Origin: Ardenticatenales bacterium
GTDB taxonomy: Bacteria > Chloroflexota > Anaerolineae > Ardenticatenales > Ardenticatenaceae
Direction: 5' to 3'
Length of the DNA: 5,959 nt
NCBI GenBank assembly: GCA_013812995.1
Contig: JACCSL010000651.1
Span: 1-5,959 of the forward strand
Positions within the stretch are counted from its first letter, which is position 1. Each line of letters opens with the position of its first letter. Both the position numbers and the translations under genes were made by a program. Under the pieces are notes generated by a model. It worked only from the letters and a program-made list of their open reading frames with translations. It ran no database searches and was not told the origin of the DNA. Positions 1 to 5,959 of this stretch are shown here, piece after piece.

Positions 1-950
1 CCTATGGACCCACTGAGGGAACCATCGTTGTCACGCGGGCTGAGTTGACCCAGGAAGTCACTGACTCTGGCCTGCCCCTACCCATTGGACGGCCCATTGC
101 GAATACACAGCTCTATGTGCTGGATCATTACGGGCGACCCTGTCCGATTGGGGTCCCAGGCGAGTTGCATATCGGTGGGGCGGGCGTGGCGCGCGGCTAT
201 CATAGCCATCCCGCGCTGACCGCCACCCGCTTCGTGCCCAATCCCTTCAGCCCGACACCGGGCGCGCGGCTCTACCGCACGGGCGATCTGGTACGCTATC
301 GGCCGGATGGACAACTGCTCTTTCTGGGTCGCACCGACGATCAGATTAAGATTCGCGGGTTCCGCATTGAGCCTGGCGAGATTGCTGCCTGCCTGCGCCA
401 ACATCCTGCCGTGCAGGAGGCGTATGTCCTACCGTGGGAAGCTCAGGCAGGGGATTTACGGTTAGTGGCTTACGTCGTCGCCGAGGGAGAAACCGAGGCG
501 ATGGGACGCACCCTGCGGGAGCACGTCCAAGGCCAGCTCCCCGCCTACATGGTCCCCGCCTACTTTGTGTCGCTGGAGCGACTGCCTAAAAGCCCCAGCG
601 GCAAGATTGACCGCCGCGCGCTACCCACCCCCGACCCGATGGCCCGCCCTGATCTGACACACCGCTACGTTGCCCCCAGCACCCTGGCGGAGGAGACCCT
701 GGCGACCATGTTCAGCCAGGTCACAGGCGTGGAGAAGATCGGGGTTCACGATAATTTCTTTGAGCTGGGTGGGCACTCACTCCTGGCAACCCAGTTGGTG
801 GCCCGTGCCCGCAGCGCGTTCGAGGTCGATATTTCCCTGCGCTCCTTTTTCGACGCGCCGACCATCGCCGAATTGGCTCTGGTCATCGAGGAGGCACTCA
901 TTGCCAAGCTGGAAGCGATGGACGAGGAAGAGCTCGAAGCACTCCTCTAA
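1..950 (+). CDS. Nonribosomal peptide synthetase, C-terminal part (A-PCP), 5' end outside window
   Basis: The last 315 residues of an NRPS subunit, open at the left edge (first full codon at base 3) and ending in TAA at 948-950. It would activate an amino acid as its adenylate and load it onto a carrier domain. Residues 1-5 are the A5 motif YGPTE; A7 YRTGDL begins at residue 91 (base 273); the A8 motif GRxDxQxKIRG begins at residue 109; A10 is SGKIDR with the catalytic lysine at residue 201 (base 603). The PCP spans roughly 669-890, with the 4'-phosphopantetheine serine in GGHS at residue 259 (base 777). The protein stops about 20 residues after the PCP in an acidic, Leu-rich tail. No thioesterase, reductase or C domain follows, so the chain should pass to another protein. 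Substrate cannot be predicted because most pocket positions lie upstream; only I and V at the positions equivalent to 330/331 of GrsA are visible. Family assignment is very secure. Confidence 0.96.
   Translation, partial: YGPTEGTIVVTRAELTQEVTDSGLPLPIGRPIANTQLYVLDHYGRPCPIGVPGELHIGGAGVARGYHSHPALTATRFVPNPFSPTPGARLYRTGDLVRYRPDGQLLFLGRTDDQIKIRGFRIEPGEIAACLRQHPAVQEAYVLPWEAQAGDLRLVAYVVAEGETEAMGRTLREHVQGQLPAYMVPAYFVSLERLPKSPSGKIDRRALPTPDPMARPDLTHRYVAPSTLAEETLATMFSQVTGVEKIGVHDNFFELGGHSLLATQLVARARSAFEVDISLRSFFDAPTIAELALVIEEALIAKLEAMDEEELEALL
264..297 (+). repeat. Near-identical DNA copy of the A7 region (first copy)
   Basis: A 34-base stretch encoding ARLYRTGDLVR plus one base, matching 2952-2985 at 32 of 34 positions; both mismatches are synonymous. 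It reflects either a conserved protein motif with shared codon choice or recombination between A domains of the two NRPS genes. Confidence 0.6.
666..890 (+). other. PCP (thiolation) domain of the first NRPS
   Basis: Carrier domain of about 75 residues. The DNFFELGGHSLL motif holds the serine (codon at 777-779) that receives the phosphopantetheine arm. All expected residues around it are present, so it should be functional. It is the last domain of the subunit. Confidence 0.93.
885..947 (+). other. Acidic C-terminal tail, possible docking element
   Basis: After the PCP the protein ends in about 20 residues, IEEALIAKLEAMDEEELEALL in two pieces: a helix-prone IEEALIAKLEAM followed by DEEELEALL. 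Many NRPS subunits that end in a PCP carry short acidic helical tails that help select the partner subunit. That this tail does so is inferred from its position and composition only. Confidence 0.4.
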
Positions 951-961
951 AGAAGAGGTAG

Positions 962-967
962 AAAAGG
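962..967 (+). promoter_or_regulatory. Ribosome binding site of the membrane-protein gene
   Basis: AAAAGG lies 6 bases before the ATG at 974. A second purine run, AAGAGG (953-958), is too far upstream to be the main site. The spacing supports ATG 974 as the start and allows coupling to the NRPS stop 23 bases earlier. Confidence 0.55.
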
Positions 968-973
968 CGTCTC

Positions 974-1726
974 ATGAATACATTCGATCTATCAACTCTT
1001 ATCTTTGACTTTACCCTTGTGACGCACATCATCGCGGGTGCCGTCGTCTTGCTGACGGGGTTGCTCGCGATGATTCTGCACAAGGGTGGCAAGAATCACC
1101 GACAACTAGGCAAGGTTTATTTCTGGTCGATGGCCTACGTTTCCCTCTCGACCGGAGTTCTGGTGCTGTTCCACCCCAACCGCTTCATGTTACTCCTGGC
1201 CGTCCTGATTTTTTATCAGACGTTCACGGGATACCGTGTGCTCCTTCGCAAACGGCTCACGGCAGGGTCAGGTCCAACCTGGCTGGATTGGGCGATGGGC
1301 CTGCTCTGCACGCTGGCCGGGCTATTATTCGCGGGCTGGGTGTTGCTAGCCCTTTTTGGATGGCGTGAATCCGCTGCCCCGCCCTCCTTCATCCTGATAA
1401 CATCGGTCATTGGGTTCTATGCTTTCTGGACCGGGGCGATGGACCTGCGTACCTTTGCCCGTCCCCCCCAGGGGGATAAGAACCACTGGTGGTACCATCA
1501 CATGGGGTCCATGGTCGGTTCCTACACGGGGGCCATCATCGCCTTCACAAACACAAATGTGGCGAAGCTGCTCCCCCCGGAGCTGGTGTGGACGGTATGG
1601 CTCATCCCAGGGGTACTGGGCATCGCGGGTGGAATCATCTGGATCAACCATTACAAGAAAAAGTTCAATCGCGTCCGCACTCCCCGCCCACTCCCACAGG
1701 TGGTGGTCGAGACTGAAGTGGGGTAG
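974..1726 (+). CDS. DUF2306-like multi-pass membrane protein
   Basis: A 250-residue integral membrane protein of unknown function. Hydrophobic stretches suggest about six or seven membrane segments: roughly residues 14-35, 48-66, 71-91, 103-130, 138-157, 178-194 and 204-226. No cleavable signal peptide is evident. Between segments one and two lies a basic HKGGKNHRQLGKVYFWSM stretch, and H18 sits in THIIAG; these and the HHMGSMVGSYTGAIIAF stretch (residues 175-191) resemble the DUF2306 family of predicted membrane proteins, recalled from memory and not searched. Histidines 18, 36, 42, 171, 175 and 176 lie near predicted membrane boundaries and could bind a metal or haem, which is speculation. 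The C-terminus is basic and Pro-rich, then Val-rich. It lies 23 bases after one NRPS gene and 43 bases before the next, suggesting co-transcription. A role in export, self-protection or tailoring is possible but unsupported by any motif. Confidence 0.8.
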   Translation: MNTFDLSTLIFDFTLVTHIIAGAVVLLTGLLAMILHKGGKNHRQLGKVYFWSMAYVSLSTGVLVLFHPNRFMLLLAVLIFYQTFTGYRVLLRKRLTAGSGPTWLDWAMGLLCTLAGLLFAGWVLLALFGWRESAAPPSFILITSVIGFYAFWTGAMDLRTFARPPQGDKNHWWYHHMGSMVGSYTGAIIAFTNTNVAKLLPPELVWTVWLIPGVLGIAGGIIWINHYKKKFNRVRTPRPLPQVVVETEVG

Positions 1727-1752
1727 CCCTGGAAGCAGCCAGGCAGCATGAC

Positions 1753-1758
1753 AAGGAA
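1753..1758 (+). promoter_or_regulatory. Ribosome binding site deciding the start of the second NRPS
   Basis: AAGGAA precedes ATG 1770 with an 11-base spacer, slightly long. The frame is closed just upstream by TGA at 1749-1751, and no alternative start lies between, so ATG 1770 is the only ATG/GTG/TTG start available before the A1 motif. This confirms that the protein really begins at its A domain. Confidence 0.55.
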
Positions 1759-1769
1759 TAAAGACGACC

Positions 1770-4700
1770 ATGAGTGATGATATTCTTGAGCAGGCTGGGT
1801 GGAATCCTGCCCCGACGCCCTACCCGAATGACCGTTGTGTCCATGAACTCTTCGAGGCCCATGCCGCCCGCCAGCCGAATCAGATCGCGCTGGTGGAGGG
1901 GGAGAAGCAGTGGAGTTACCGAGATCTGGACGAGCAGGCAAACCAGCTAGCGCACCAACTCCGGGCACTGGGCGTCGGCCCCGAGACGCGTGTGGGCGTC
2001 TATATGGAACGGTCAGCCCTCATGGTGATGGGATTCCTGGCAATCCTGAAGGCAGGGGGGGCCTACGTGCCACTCGATCCTATCTACCCCACGGAACGGG
2101 TCGCCTGGATGCTGGCGGACACCCAGGCCCCGGTGGTGCTCACCCAGACCAGCCTGCTGGAGAGCCTCCCGGTGGGGGATACCCAGCGCCTCTGCCTGGA
2201 TGCGACAGGGACGAAACAGTGGCCGACCCATGCGCCTCCCCGTCAATGTTTCCCCTCGTATGCAGCCCATGTGATCTATACCTCGGGCTCCACGGGGAAA
2301 CCCAAGGGCGTCATCATTCCCCATTCGGCCATCAATCGTACAGTTGTCGGCAGTAACTACCTTCAACTGGGACCGGATGATTGTGTTGCCCATGTCGCCA
2401 ACACCTCGTTCGATGCAGCCACCTTCGAAATCTGGGGGGCGCTGTTGAATGGGGCACGGCTGGTCATTGTCTCCAGAGAGCAGCTCCTTGCACCGGAGGA
2501 CTTCGCTACTCTTCTTCGCACGGAAGCGGTTACCACGCTCCTTCTGACAACGTCGCTCTTTAACCAGCTAGCTTATGCCCATCCTTCTCTGTTCAGTGGG
2601 CTGCACACGGTCCTATTTGGGGGGGAGGCCGCCAATCCCCGCGCCGCCCGCCATCTCCTCGACAGCGCGCCGCCACAGCGCCTGCTTAATCTTTATGGAC
2701 CCACGGAAAGCACGGTGCTGGCCTCCTGGTATGAGGTCAAGGCTATTGCCAACGAGGCAACGAGCCTGCCGATTGGTCTCCCGGTCTCAAACACTGTGCT
2801 TTATGTGCTGGATGAGACGCTTCAGCCCCTGCCAGTCGGGGTGCCGGGCGAGCTATACCTTGGTGGCGAGGGGTTGGCGCGCGGCTATCTCAACCGCCCG
2901 GCGCTCACCGCCGCGAGCTTTATCCCGGACCCTTTCAGTGGGGTACACGGTGCGCGGCTCTACCGCACAGGCGATCTAGTACGCTCCCTGCCCGACGGCC
3001 AGCTCGACTTTGTGGAGCGAAAAGATCAGCAGGTCAAGCTGCGCGGATTCCGCATCGAGTTGGGCGAGATCGAGAGTGCGCTGAGTCGCCACCCTGCCAT
3101 CCGAGAGGCGGTGGTTATCGTGCGGGAGGATACGCCGGGCCATCGCTACCTCGCCTCGTATCTCACCCTGAACGAAGAGTCCACCCCCACAACCAGCGAG
3201 ATGCGCGCCTTCCTTCAGGAGAGACTGCCCTCCTACATGGTACCGAGCGCCTTCGTGTTCCTCCCGGCGCTCCCTCTGACCCCCAATGGCAAGTTTGACC
3301 CACGCGCCCTGCCCATTCCTGATCAGGACACGCGCACGGAGTTGTTCGTTGCCCCGCGCACCCCGCTTGAGGAGCTACTTGCCACTCTCTTCGCGGAACT
3401 GCTGGAGGTGGAGCAGGTCAGCATCCATGATAACTTTTTCGACCTGGGGGGTCATTCCCTCCTTGCGATGCAGGCACTCACGCGCAGCGCGCAGCATTTC
3501 CAGGTTTCCCTCCCCGTGAGCACGTTCTTCAAGGCCCCGACGGTGGCCGGGCTGGCAGCCGCTATCGCACATTCTCCTACGACGCAGGCGCTGCCACTGT
3601 TACCCATCCCACGGACGGATCAGATGCCACTTTCCTATGCCCAGCAGCGGCTCTGGTTCCTGGACCAGATGATGCCTGAGAGTCCTGTGTACAATGTGCC
3701 CTTCGCCATCCGCCTGCGCGGTGCTCTGGATCATCCGGCGCTGGAGCAGAGTCTAACGGAGATGGTACGCCGCCACGAGGCGCTACGCAGCACCTTCGGG
3801 GAGCAGAATGGGCGGCCCTACTGTCGGATTCACCCGGCAGGAGCGCGTGCCTTGACGGTGGAAGAACTGGGGCACCTGCCCGATTCCGAACAGGCACCCG
3901 TCGTGCAGCAGCGTATTCGCGAGGATGCCAGGGCCCCATTCAATCTGGCGCAGGGACCTTTGCTTCGCACCCACCTGCTCCGCCTTCGCCCCGACGAGCA
4001 CATTTTGCTGCTGAATGTTCACCATATCGTCGCAGATGGGTGGTCGGTGGGGGTTTTTTCCAACGAGTTGGTCGCGCTTTACGACGCGTTCTGCCAGAAA
4101 CAGTCTTCCCCCCTGCCCGAGCTATCCATCCAGTATGTGGACTTTGCCCAGTGGCAGCGCCAGTGGTTGGAAGGCGGACACCTGGATGCCATGCTCCCGT
4201 ACTGGAAGGAGCAGCTTGCCCAGGCCCCCGCCGCTCTCGACCTGCCGATAGATCGACCGCGCCCGCCCCTCCAGACATTCGAGGGCGCGCTTTACCCTCT
4301 CGTTGTGGACAAGTCGATGACAGAGGCGCTCAAGATCCTCAGCCGCCGCGAAGACAGTACGCTCTTCATGACGCTGCTGGCTACCTTCCAACTGATGCTT
4401 CATCGCTACAGCGGACAGAACCACATCAATGTAGGCACGCCCATCGCCAATCGCAACCGGACCGAGATCGAGGGGCTCATCGGCTTCTTCGTCAATACGC
4501 TCGTTATCTCCACGGAGCTGGGGGGCGATCCCTCCTTCCGGGAGTTGCTACAGCGGGTCCGCCGCCTCACCCTGGATGCCTATGACCACCAGGACGTGCC
4601 GTTCGACAAGATCGTAGAGGCGCTCCAGGCGGGGCGGGATCAGAGCCGCTCGCCCCTCTTCCAGGTCATGTTTGTGCTGCAAAACGCGCCGCTTGGGGAG

Positions 4701-5959
4701 CAGTCGCTGGCCGGGGTAAGTATGGAAGTGCTTCCCACGGAGGCCGGGATTGCCAAGTTCGACCTGATTCTCTCCTTCGTTGAACAGGAGGGAAAACTGG
4801 TGGGCAGCATCGAGTACAACAGCGCGCTCTTCGAGGTGCAGAGCATTGAGCGAATGGCCGATCATCTGCGTGTGCTGCTCGGCCAGATCATCGCCGCGCC
4901 GGAGCAACCTCTCTCTGCCTTCCTGGTGCTGACCCCTGCTGAACAGGCGGAACTGACTCGGAAGAGGGCACAGGCCCGGCAGCAGCCGCAGCCGCCAACG
5001 GGAAAGGAGGAAAAGGAGTCCGCTGAGGAGATGCAGGCCCGTGTGGCGAGTCGCAAGGATCAGCTGTCCGCCAAGAAGCAGGCCCTTCTGGAGAAGATGC
5101 TGCGCCGCGCCGTGGAGGAGCCTGCCGCGCAAGCCCCCACCATTCCCCAGCGCCCCACCGACACGCCGATCCCGCTCTCCTTCTCCCAGGAGCAACTCTG
5201 GTTCCTCGATCAACTGGCCCCTGGCATGGCGACCTACAACATGCCCTTCCGCATGGAATTTACCGGGCCTCTCAGCGCCCAGGCACTCACTCAGAGCTTT
5301 ACAGAGTTACTGCGCCGCCACGAGGCCCTGCGCACCTACTTCGAGGGCGAGGAGGTAGGGCGAGTGGTTCAGAAGATCACGCCCCCAACGGCCTTCCCGG
5401 TAACGATCATCGACCTGCGCGATCTGGCTGACGGCAATCAAAGCGAGGAAGTGGAGCGCCTCTCCGCCGAGGATGCGGCGCGACCCTTCGATCTGACGCA
5501 CCCTCCGCTCCTGCGCGCCACCCTGCTCCAGTTGAGCGAGAGCCGTCATCTGCTGCTCCTAACACTCCATCACATCATCTTCGATGGCTGGTCGCTGGCA
5601 CTCCTCGTGCGCGAGCTTGGGGCCATCTACCAGGCGGTCACGCGGGGAATGACCCCTCCGCTGCCGCCGCTGCTCGTGCAGTACCCTGATTATGCTTTCT
5701 GGCAGCGCGATATGTTCCAGAACGGGACGATGCAGGCCCAGCTCGACTATTGGAAGAAGCAGCTAGCGGCTCACATGCCCGTCCTGGAGCTACCCACAGA
5801 TCACCCTCGGCCCCCTGTGCAGCGATACCGGGGCACCCTCTACACCTTTCATCTGCCGCGCACCCTTACGGATCGTCTGAATGCGCTGGGCAAGCAGGAA
5901 GGGTGTACGCTATTTATGACGACCCTGTCGCTCTTCAAAGGTCTCCTTCACCGCTACAC
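1770..5959 (+). CDS. Nonribosomal peptide synthetase, A-PCP-C-C, 3' end outside window
   Basis: An uninterrupted frame of 1396 codons, still open at the right edge. Residues 1-22 look like the tail of a C-to-A linker (GWNPAPTPYPNDRCVHELFE), so there is no upstream C domain. A domain, about residues 23-515: A1-like WSYRDL at 48, A2 LKAGGAYVPLDP at 93, A3 YTSGSTGKPKG at 170, A5 YGPTE at 309, A7 YRTGDL at 398, A8 at 416 (ERKDQQVKLRG), A10 NGK with K508. The pocket code suggests Leu or a similar residue. PCP, about 526-600, phosphopantetheine serine 563 in GGHS. First C domain, about 620-1053: SYAQQRLWFLDQ at 622, HHIVADG at 751, YVDFAQWQR at 789, IGFFVNT at 904, RSPLFQVMF from 960. Charged linker about 1054-1135. 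Second C domain from about 1136: SFSQEQLWFLDQL at 1137, HHIIFDG at 1267, YPDYAFWQR at 1305, cut by the window. With no N-terminal C domain the first module looks like an initiation module, or one whose C domain is elsewhere. The adjacent C domains without an A-PCP between them are unusual. Confidence 0.97.
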   Translation, partial: MSDDILEQAGWNPAPTPYPNDRCVHELFEAHAARQPNQIALVEGEKQWSYRDLDEQANQLAHQLRALGVGPETRVGVYMERSALMVMGFLAILKAGGAYVPLDPIYPTERVAWMLADTQAPVVLTQTSLLESLPVGDTQRLCLDATGTKQWPTHAPPRQCFPSYAAHVIYTSGSTGKPKGVIIPHSAINRTVVGSNYLQLGPDDCVAHVANTSFDAATFEIWGALLNGARLVIVSREQLLAPEDFATLLRTEAVTTLLLTTSLFNQLAYAHPSLFSGLHTVLFGGEAANPRAARHLLDSAPPQRLLNLYGPTESTVLASWYEVKAIANEATSLPIGLPVSNTVLYVLDETLQPLPVGVPGELYLGGEGLARGYLNRPALTAASFIPDPFSGVHGARLYRTGDLVRSLPDGQLDFVERKDQQVKLRGFRIELGEIESALSRHPAIREAVVIVREDTPGHRYLASYLTLNEESTPTTSEMRAFLQERLPSYMVPSAFVFLPALPLTPNGKFDPRALPIPDQDTRTELFVAPRTPLEELLATLFAELLEVEQVSIHDNFFDLGGHSLLAMQALTRSAQHFQVSLPVSTFFKAPTVAGLAAAIAHSPTTQALPLLPIPRTDQMPLSYAQQRLWFLDQMMPESPVYNVPFAIRLRGALDHPALEQSLTEMVRRHEALRSTFGEQNGRPYCRIHPAGARALTVEELGHLPDSEQAPVVQQRIREDARAPFNLAQGPLLRTHLLRLRPDEHILLLNVHHIVADGWSVGVFSNELVALYDAFCQKQSSPLPELSIQYVDFAQWQRQWLEGGHLDAMLPYWKEQLAQAPAALDLPIDRPRPPLQTFEGALYPLVVDKSMTEALKILSRREDSTLFMTLLATFQLMLHRYSGQNHINVGTPIANRNRTEIEGLIGFFVNTLVISTELGGDPSFRELLQRVRRLTLDAYDHQDVPFDKIVEALQAGRDQSRSPLFQVMFVLQNAPLGEQSLAGVSMEVLPTEAGIAKFDLILSFVEQEGKLVGSIEYNSALFEVQSIERMADHLRVLLGQIIAAPEQPLSAFLVLTPAEQAELTRKRAQARQQPQPPTGKEEKESAEEMQARVASRKDQLSAKKQALLEKMLRRAVEEPAAQAPTIPQRPTDTPIPLSFSQEQLWFLDQLAPGMATYNMPFRMEFTGPLSAQALTQSFTELLRRHEALRTYFEGEEVGRVVQKITPPTAFPVTIIDLRDLADGNQSEEVERLSAEDAARPFDLTHPPLLRATLLQLSESRHLLLLTLHHIIFDGWSLALLVRELGAIYQAVTRGMTPPLPPLLVQYPDYAFWQRDMFQNGTMQAQLDYWKKQLAAHMPVLELPTDHPRPPVQRYRGTLYTFHLPRTLTDRLNALGKQEGCTLFMTTLSLFKGLLHRY
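1836..3314 (+). other. Adenylation domain, predicted Leu-like specificity
   Basis: Aligning by hand to GrsA PheA, the spacing from D235 to position 278 is identical (43 residues), which anchors the reading. Pocket residues are D215, A216, F219, L258, L282, G284, L308, V316, L317 and K508, giving DAFLLGLVLK. This is closest, from memory, to the published leucine code DAFMLGMVFK, with only conservative M/L and F/L changes. D215 (amino-group contact) and K508 are both present, so an alpha-amino acid substrate and catalytic competence are expected. Leu, Ile, Met or another aliphatic residue are all possible. Confidence 0.6.
2952..2985 (+). repeat. Near-identical DNA copy of the A7 region (second copy)
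   Basis: Partner of 264-297, in the A domain of the second NRPS. Flanking bases also show similarity but are more diverged. Confidence 0.6.
3345..3572 (+). other. PCP (thiolation) domain of the second NRPS
   Basis: A carrier domain with DNFFDLGGHSLL; the attachment serine codon is 3456-3458. It sits between the A domain and the first C domain, and should present the residue activated by the preceding A domain as donor to that C domain. Confidence 0.93.
3627..4928 (+). other. First condensation domain, complete
   Basis: About 434 residues, normal for the family. All core motifs appear in order: C1 SYAQQRLWF, C2 RRHEALRS, C3 HHIVADGWS (bases 4020-4046), C4 YVDFAQWQR, C5 IGFFVNT, and late motifs PFDKIVEAL and RSPLFQVMF. 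The second His and Asp of HHxxxDG (H752, D756) are intact, so catalysis is plausible. C3 and C4 look like the ordinary LCL type, not epimerisation or heterocyclisation types. There is no PCP acceptor or A domain immediately after it in this protein. Confidence 0.92.
4929..5168 (+). other. Charged interdomain linker replacing the expected A-PCP pair
   Basis: It starts with LTPAEQAELT, the usual opening of a C-to-A linker, then turns into a Gln/Pro/Lys/Glu-rich, low-complexity and probably helical or disordered stretch. LSAKKQALLEKMLRR (residues 1099-1113) is like the leader found before the first C domain in many NRPS subunits. A Pro/Ala-rich stretch then leads into the next C domain. It is about 80 residues, where an A-PCP pair would need nearly 600. 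Confidence 0.75.
5169..5959 (+). other. Second condensation domain, N-terminal two thirds
   Basis: C1 SFSQEQLWFLDQL, C2 RRHEALRT, C3 HHIIFDGWS (bases 5568-5594) and C4 YPDYAFWQR are visible; the later motifs lie beyond the window. HHxxxDG is intact (H1268, D1272), so it does not look dead. Motif form is again like ordinary LCL domains, but a starter (lipid-accepting) C domain cannot be excluded from these motifs. Confidence 0.92.

Noticed and set aside
670..1008. An alternative + frame across the first NRPS end and into the membrane-protein gene
   Set aside because: It overlaps the PCP out of frame, its Trp/Arg/Ser-rich translation resembles no protein I know, and the PCP and membrane-protein frames explain the region.
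1728..1743. Small inverted repeat CCTGG-6 bases-CCAGG just after the membrane-protein stop
   Set aside because: Only a 5-bp stem and no T run follows, so it is not a convincing terminator; the downstream gene has the same direction.
4929..5168. A frameshift hiding an A-PCP pair between the C domains
   Set aside because: The + frame is continuous and the whole gap is only about 240 bases, far too short in any frame for an A-PCP pair.
4548..5213. A 221-residue open frame on the minus strand
   Set aside because: It lies fully inside the second NRPS frame, across the first C domain and linker, where conserved motifs prove the + strand coding. Its Leu/Arg-rich translation is what an antisense GC-rich frame gives.
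4020..5594. One of the C domains being an epimerisation or heterocyclisation domain
   Set aside because: Both have HHxxxDGWS and ordinary YxDxAxWQR motifs. A heterocyclisation domain would have DxxxxD in place of HHxxxDG, and the epimerisation-specific motifs are not seen.

Overview
The window is the interior of a nonribosomal peptide synthetase (NRPS) gene cluster, read entirely on the + strand. It holds three genes. (1) The 3' end of an NRPS gene: the C-terminal half of an adenylation (A) domain, a peptidyl-carrier (PCP) domain and a short acidic tail. (2) A complete gene for a 250-residue multi-pass membrane protein resembling the DUF2306 family. (3) The 5' part of a second NRPS gene, still open at the right edge after 1396 codons. 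The gaps are 23 and 43 bases and neither contains a convincing terminator, so the three genes look like one transcription unit.

The organism cannot be fixed from this sequence. Base composition is roughly 60% GC by eye, the start sites have recognisable Shine-Dalgarno sequences, and the domains are ordinary bacterial type. A large-genome bacterium such as a Chloroflexota (Ktedonobacter-like) member, a cyanobacterium or a myxobacterium would fit. This is a low-confidence impression.

Layout: 1-950, A (partial)-PCP-stop, with no thioesterase, so the product must be handed to another protein. 974-1726, the membrane protein. 1770-5959, domain order A-PCP-C-linker-C. This protein starts directly at an A domain with no condensation (C) domain before it. 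Its A domain has all core motifs and a binding-pocket code that I read as D-A-F-L-L-G-L-V-L-K, suggesting leucine or a similar aliphatic residue. Its PCP has an intact GGHS serine.

The most unusual point is the tandem C-C arrangement. The first C domain is complete and has an intact HHxxxDG motif. It runs into the beginning of what looks like a normal C-to-A linker. Instead of an A domain there follow about 80 charged, Gln/Pro/Lys/Glu-rich residues and then a second C domain, also with HHxxxDG. The linker contains a segment resembling the N-terminal leader of free-standing NRPS subunits. The simplest readings are a fusion of two subunits or an internal loss of an A-PCP pair. I see no RNA genes, CRISPR arrays, insertion sequences or attachment sites.
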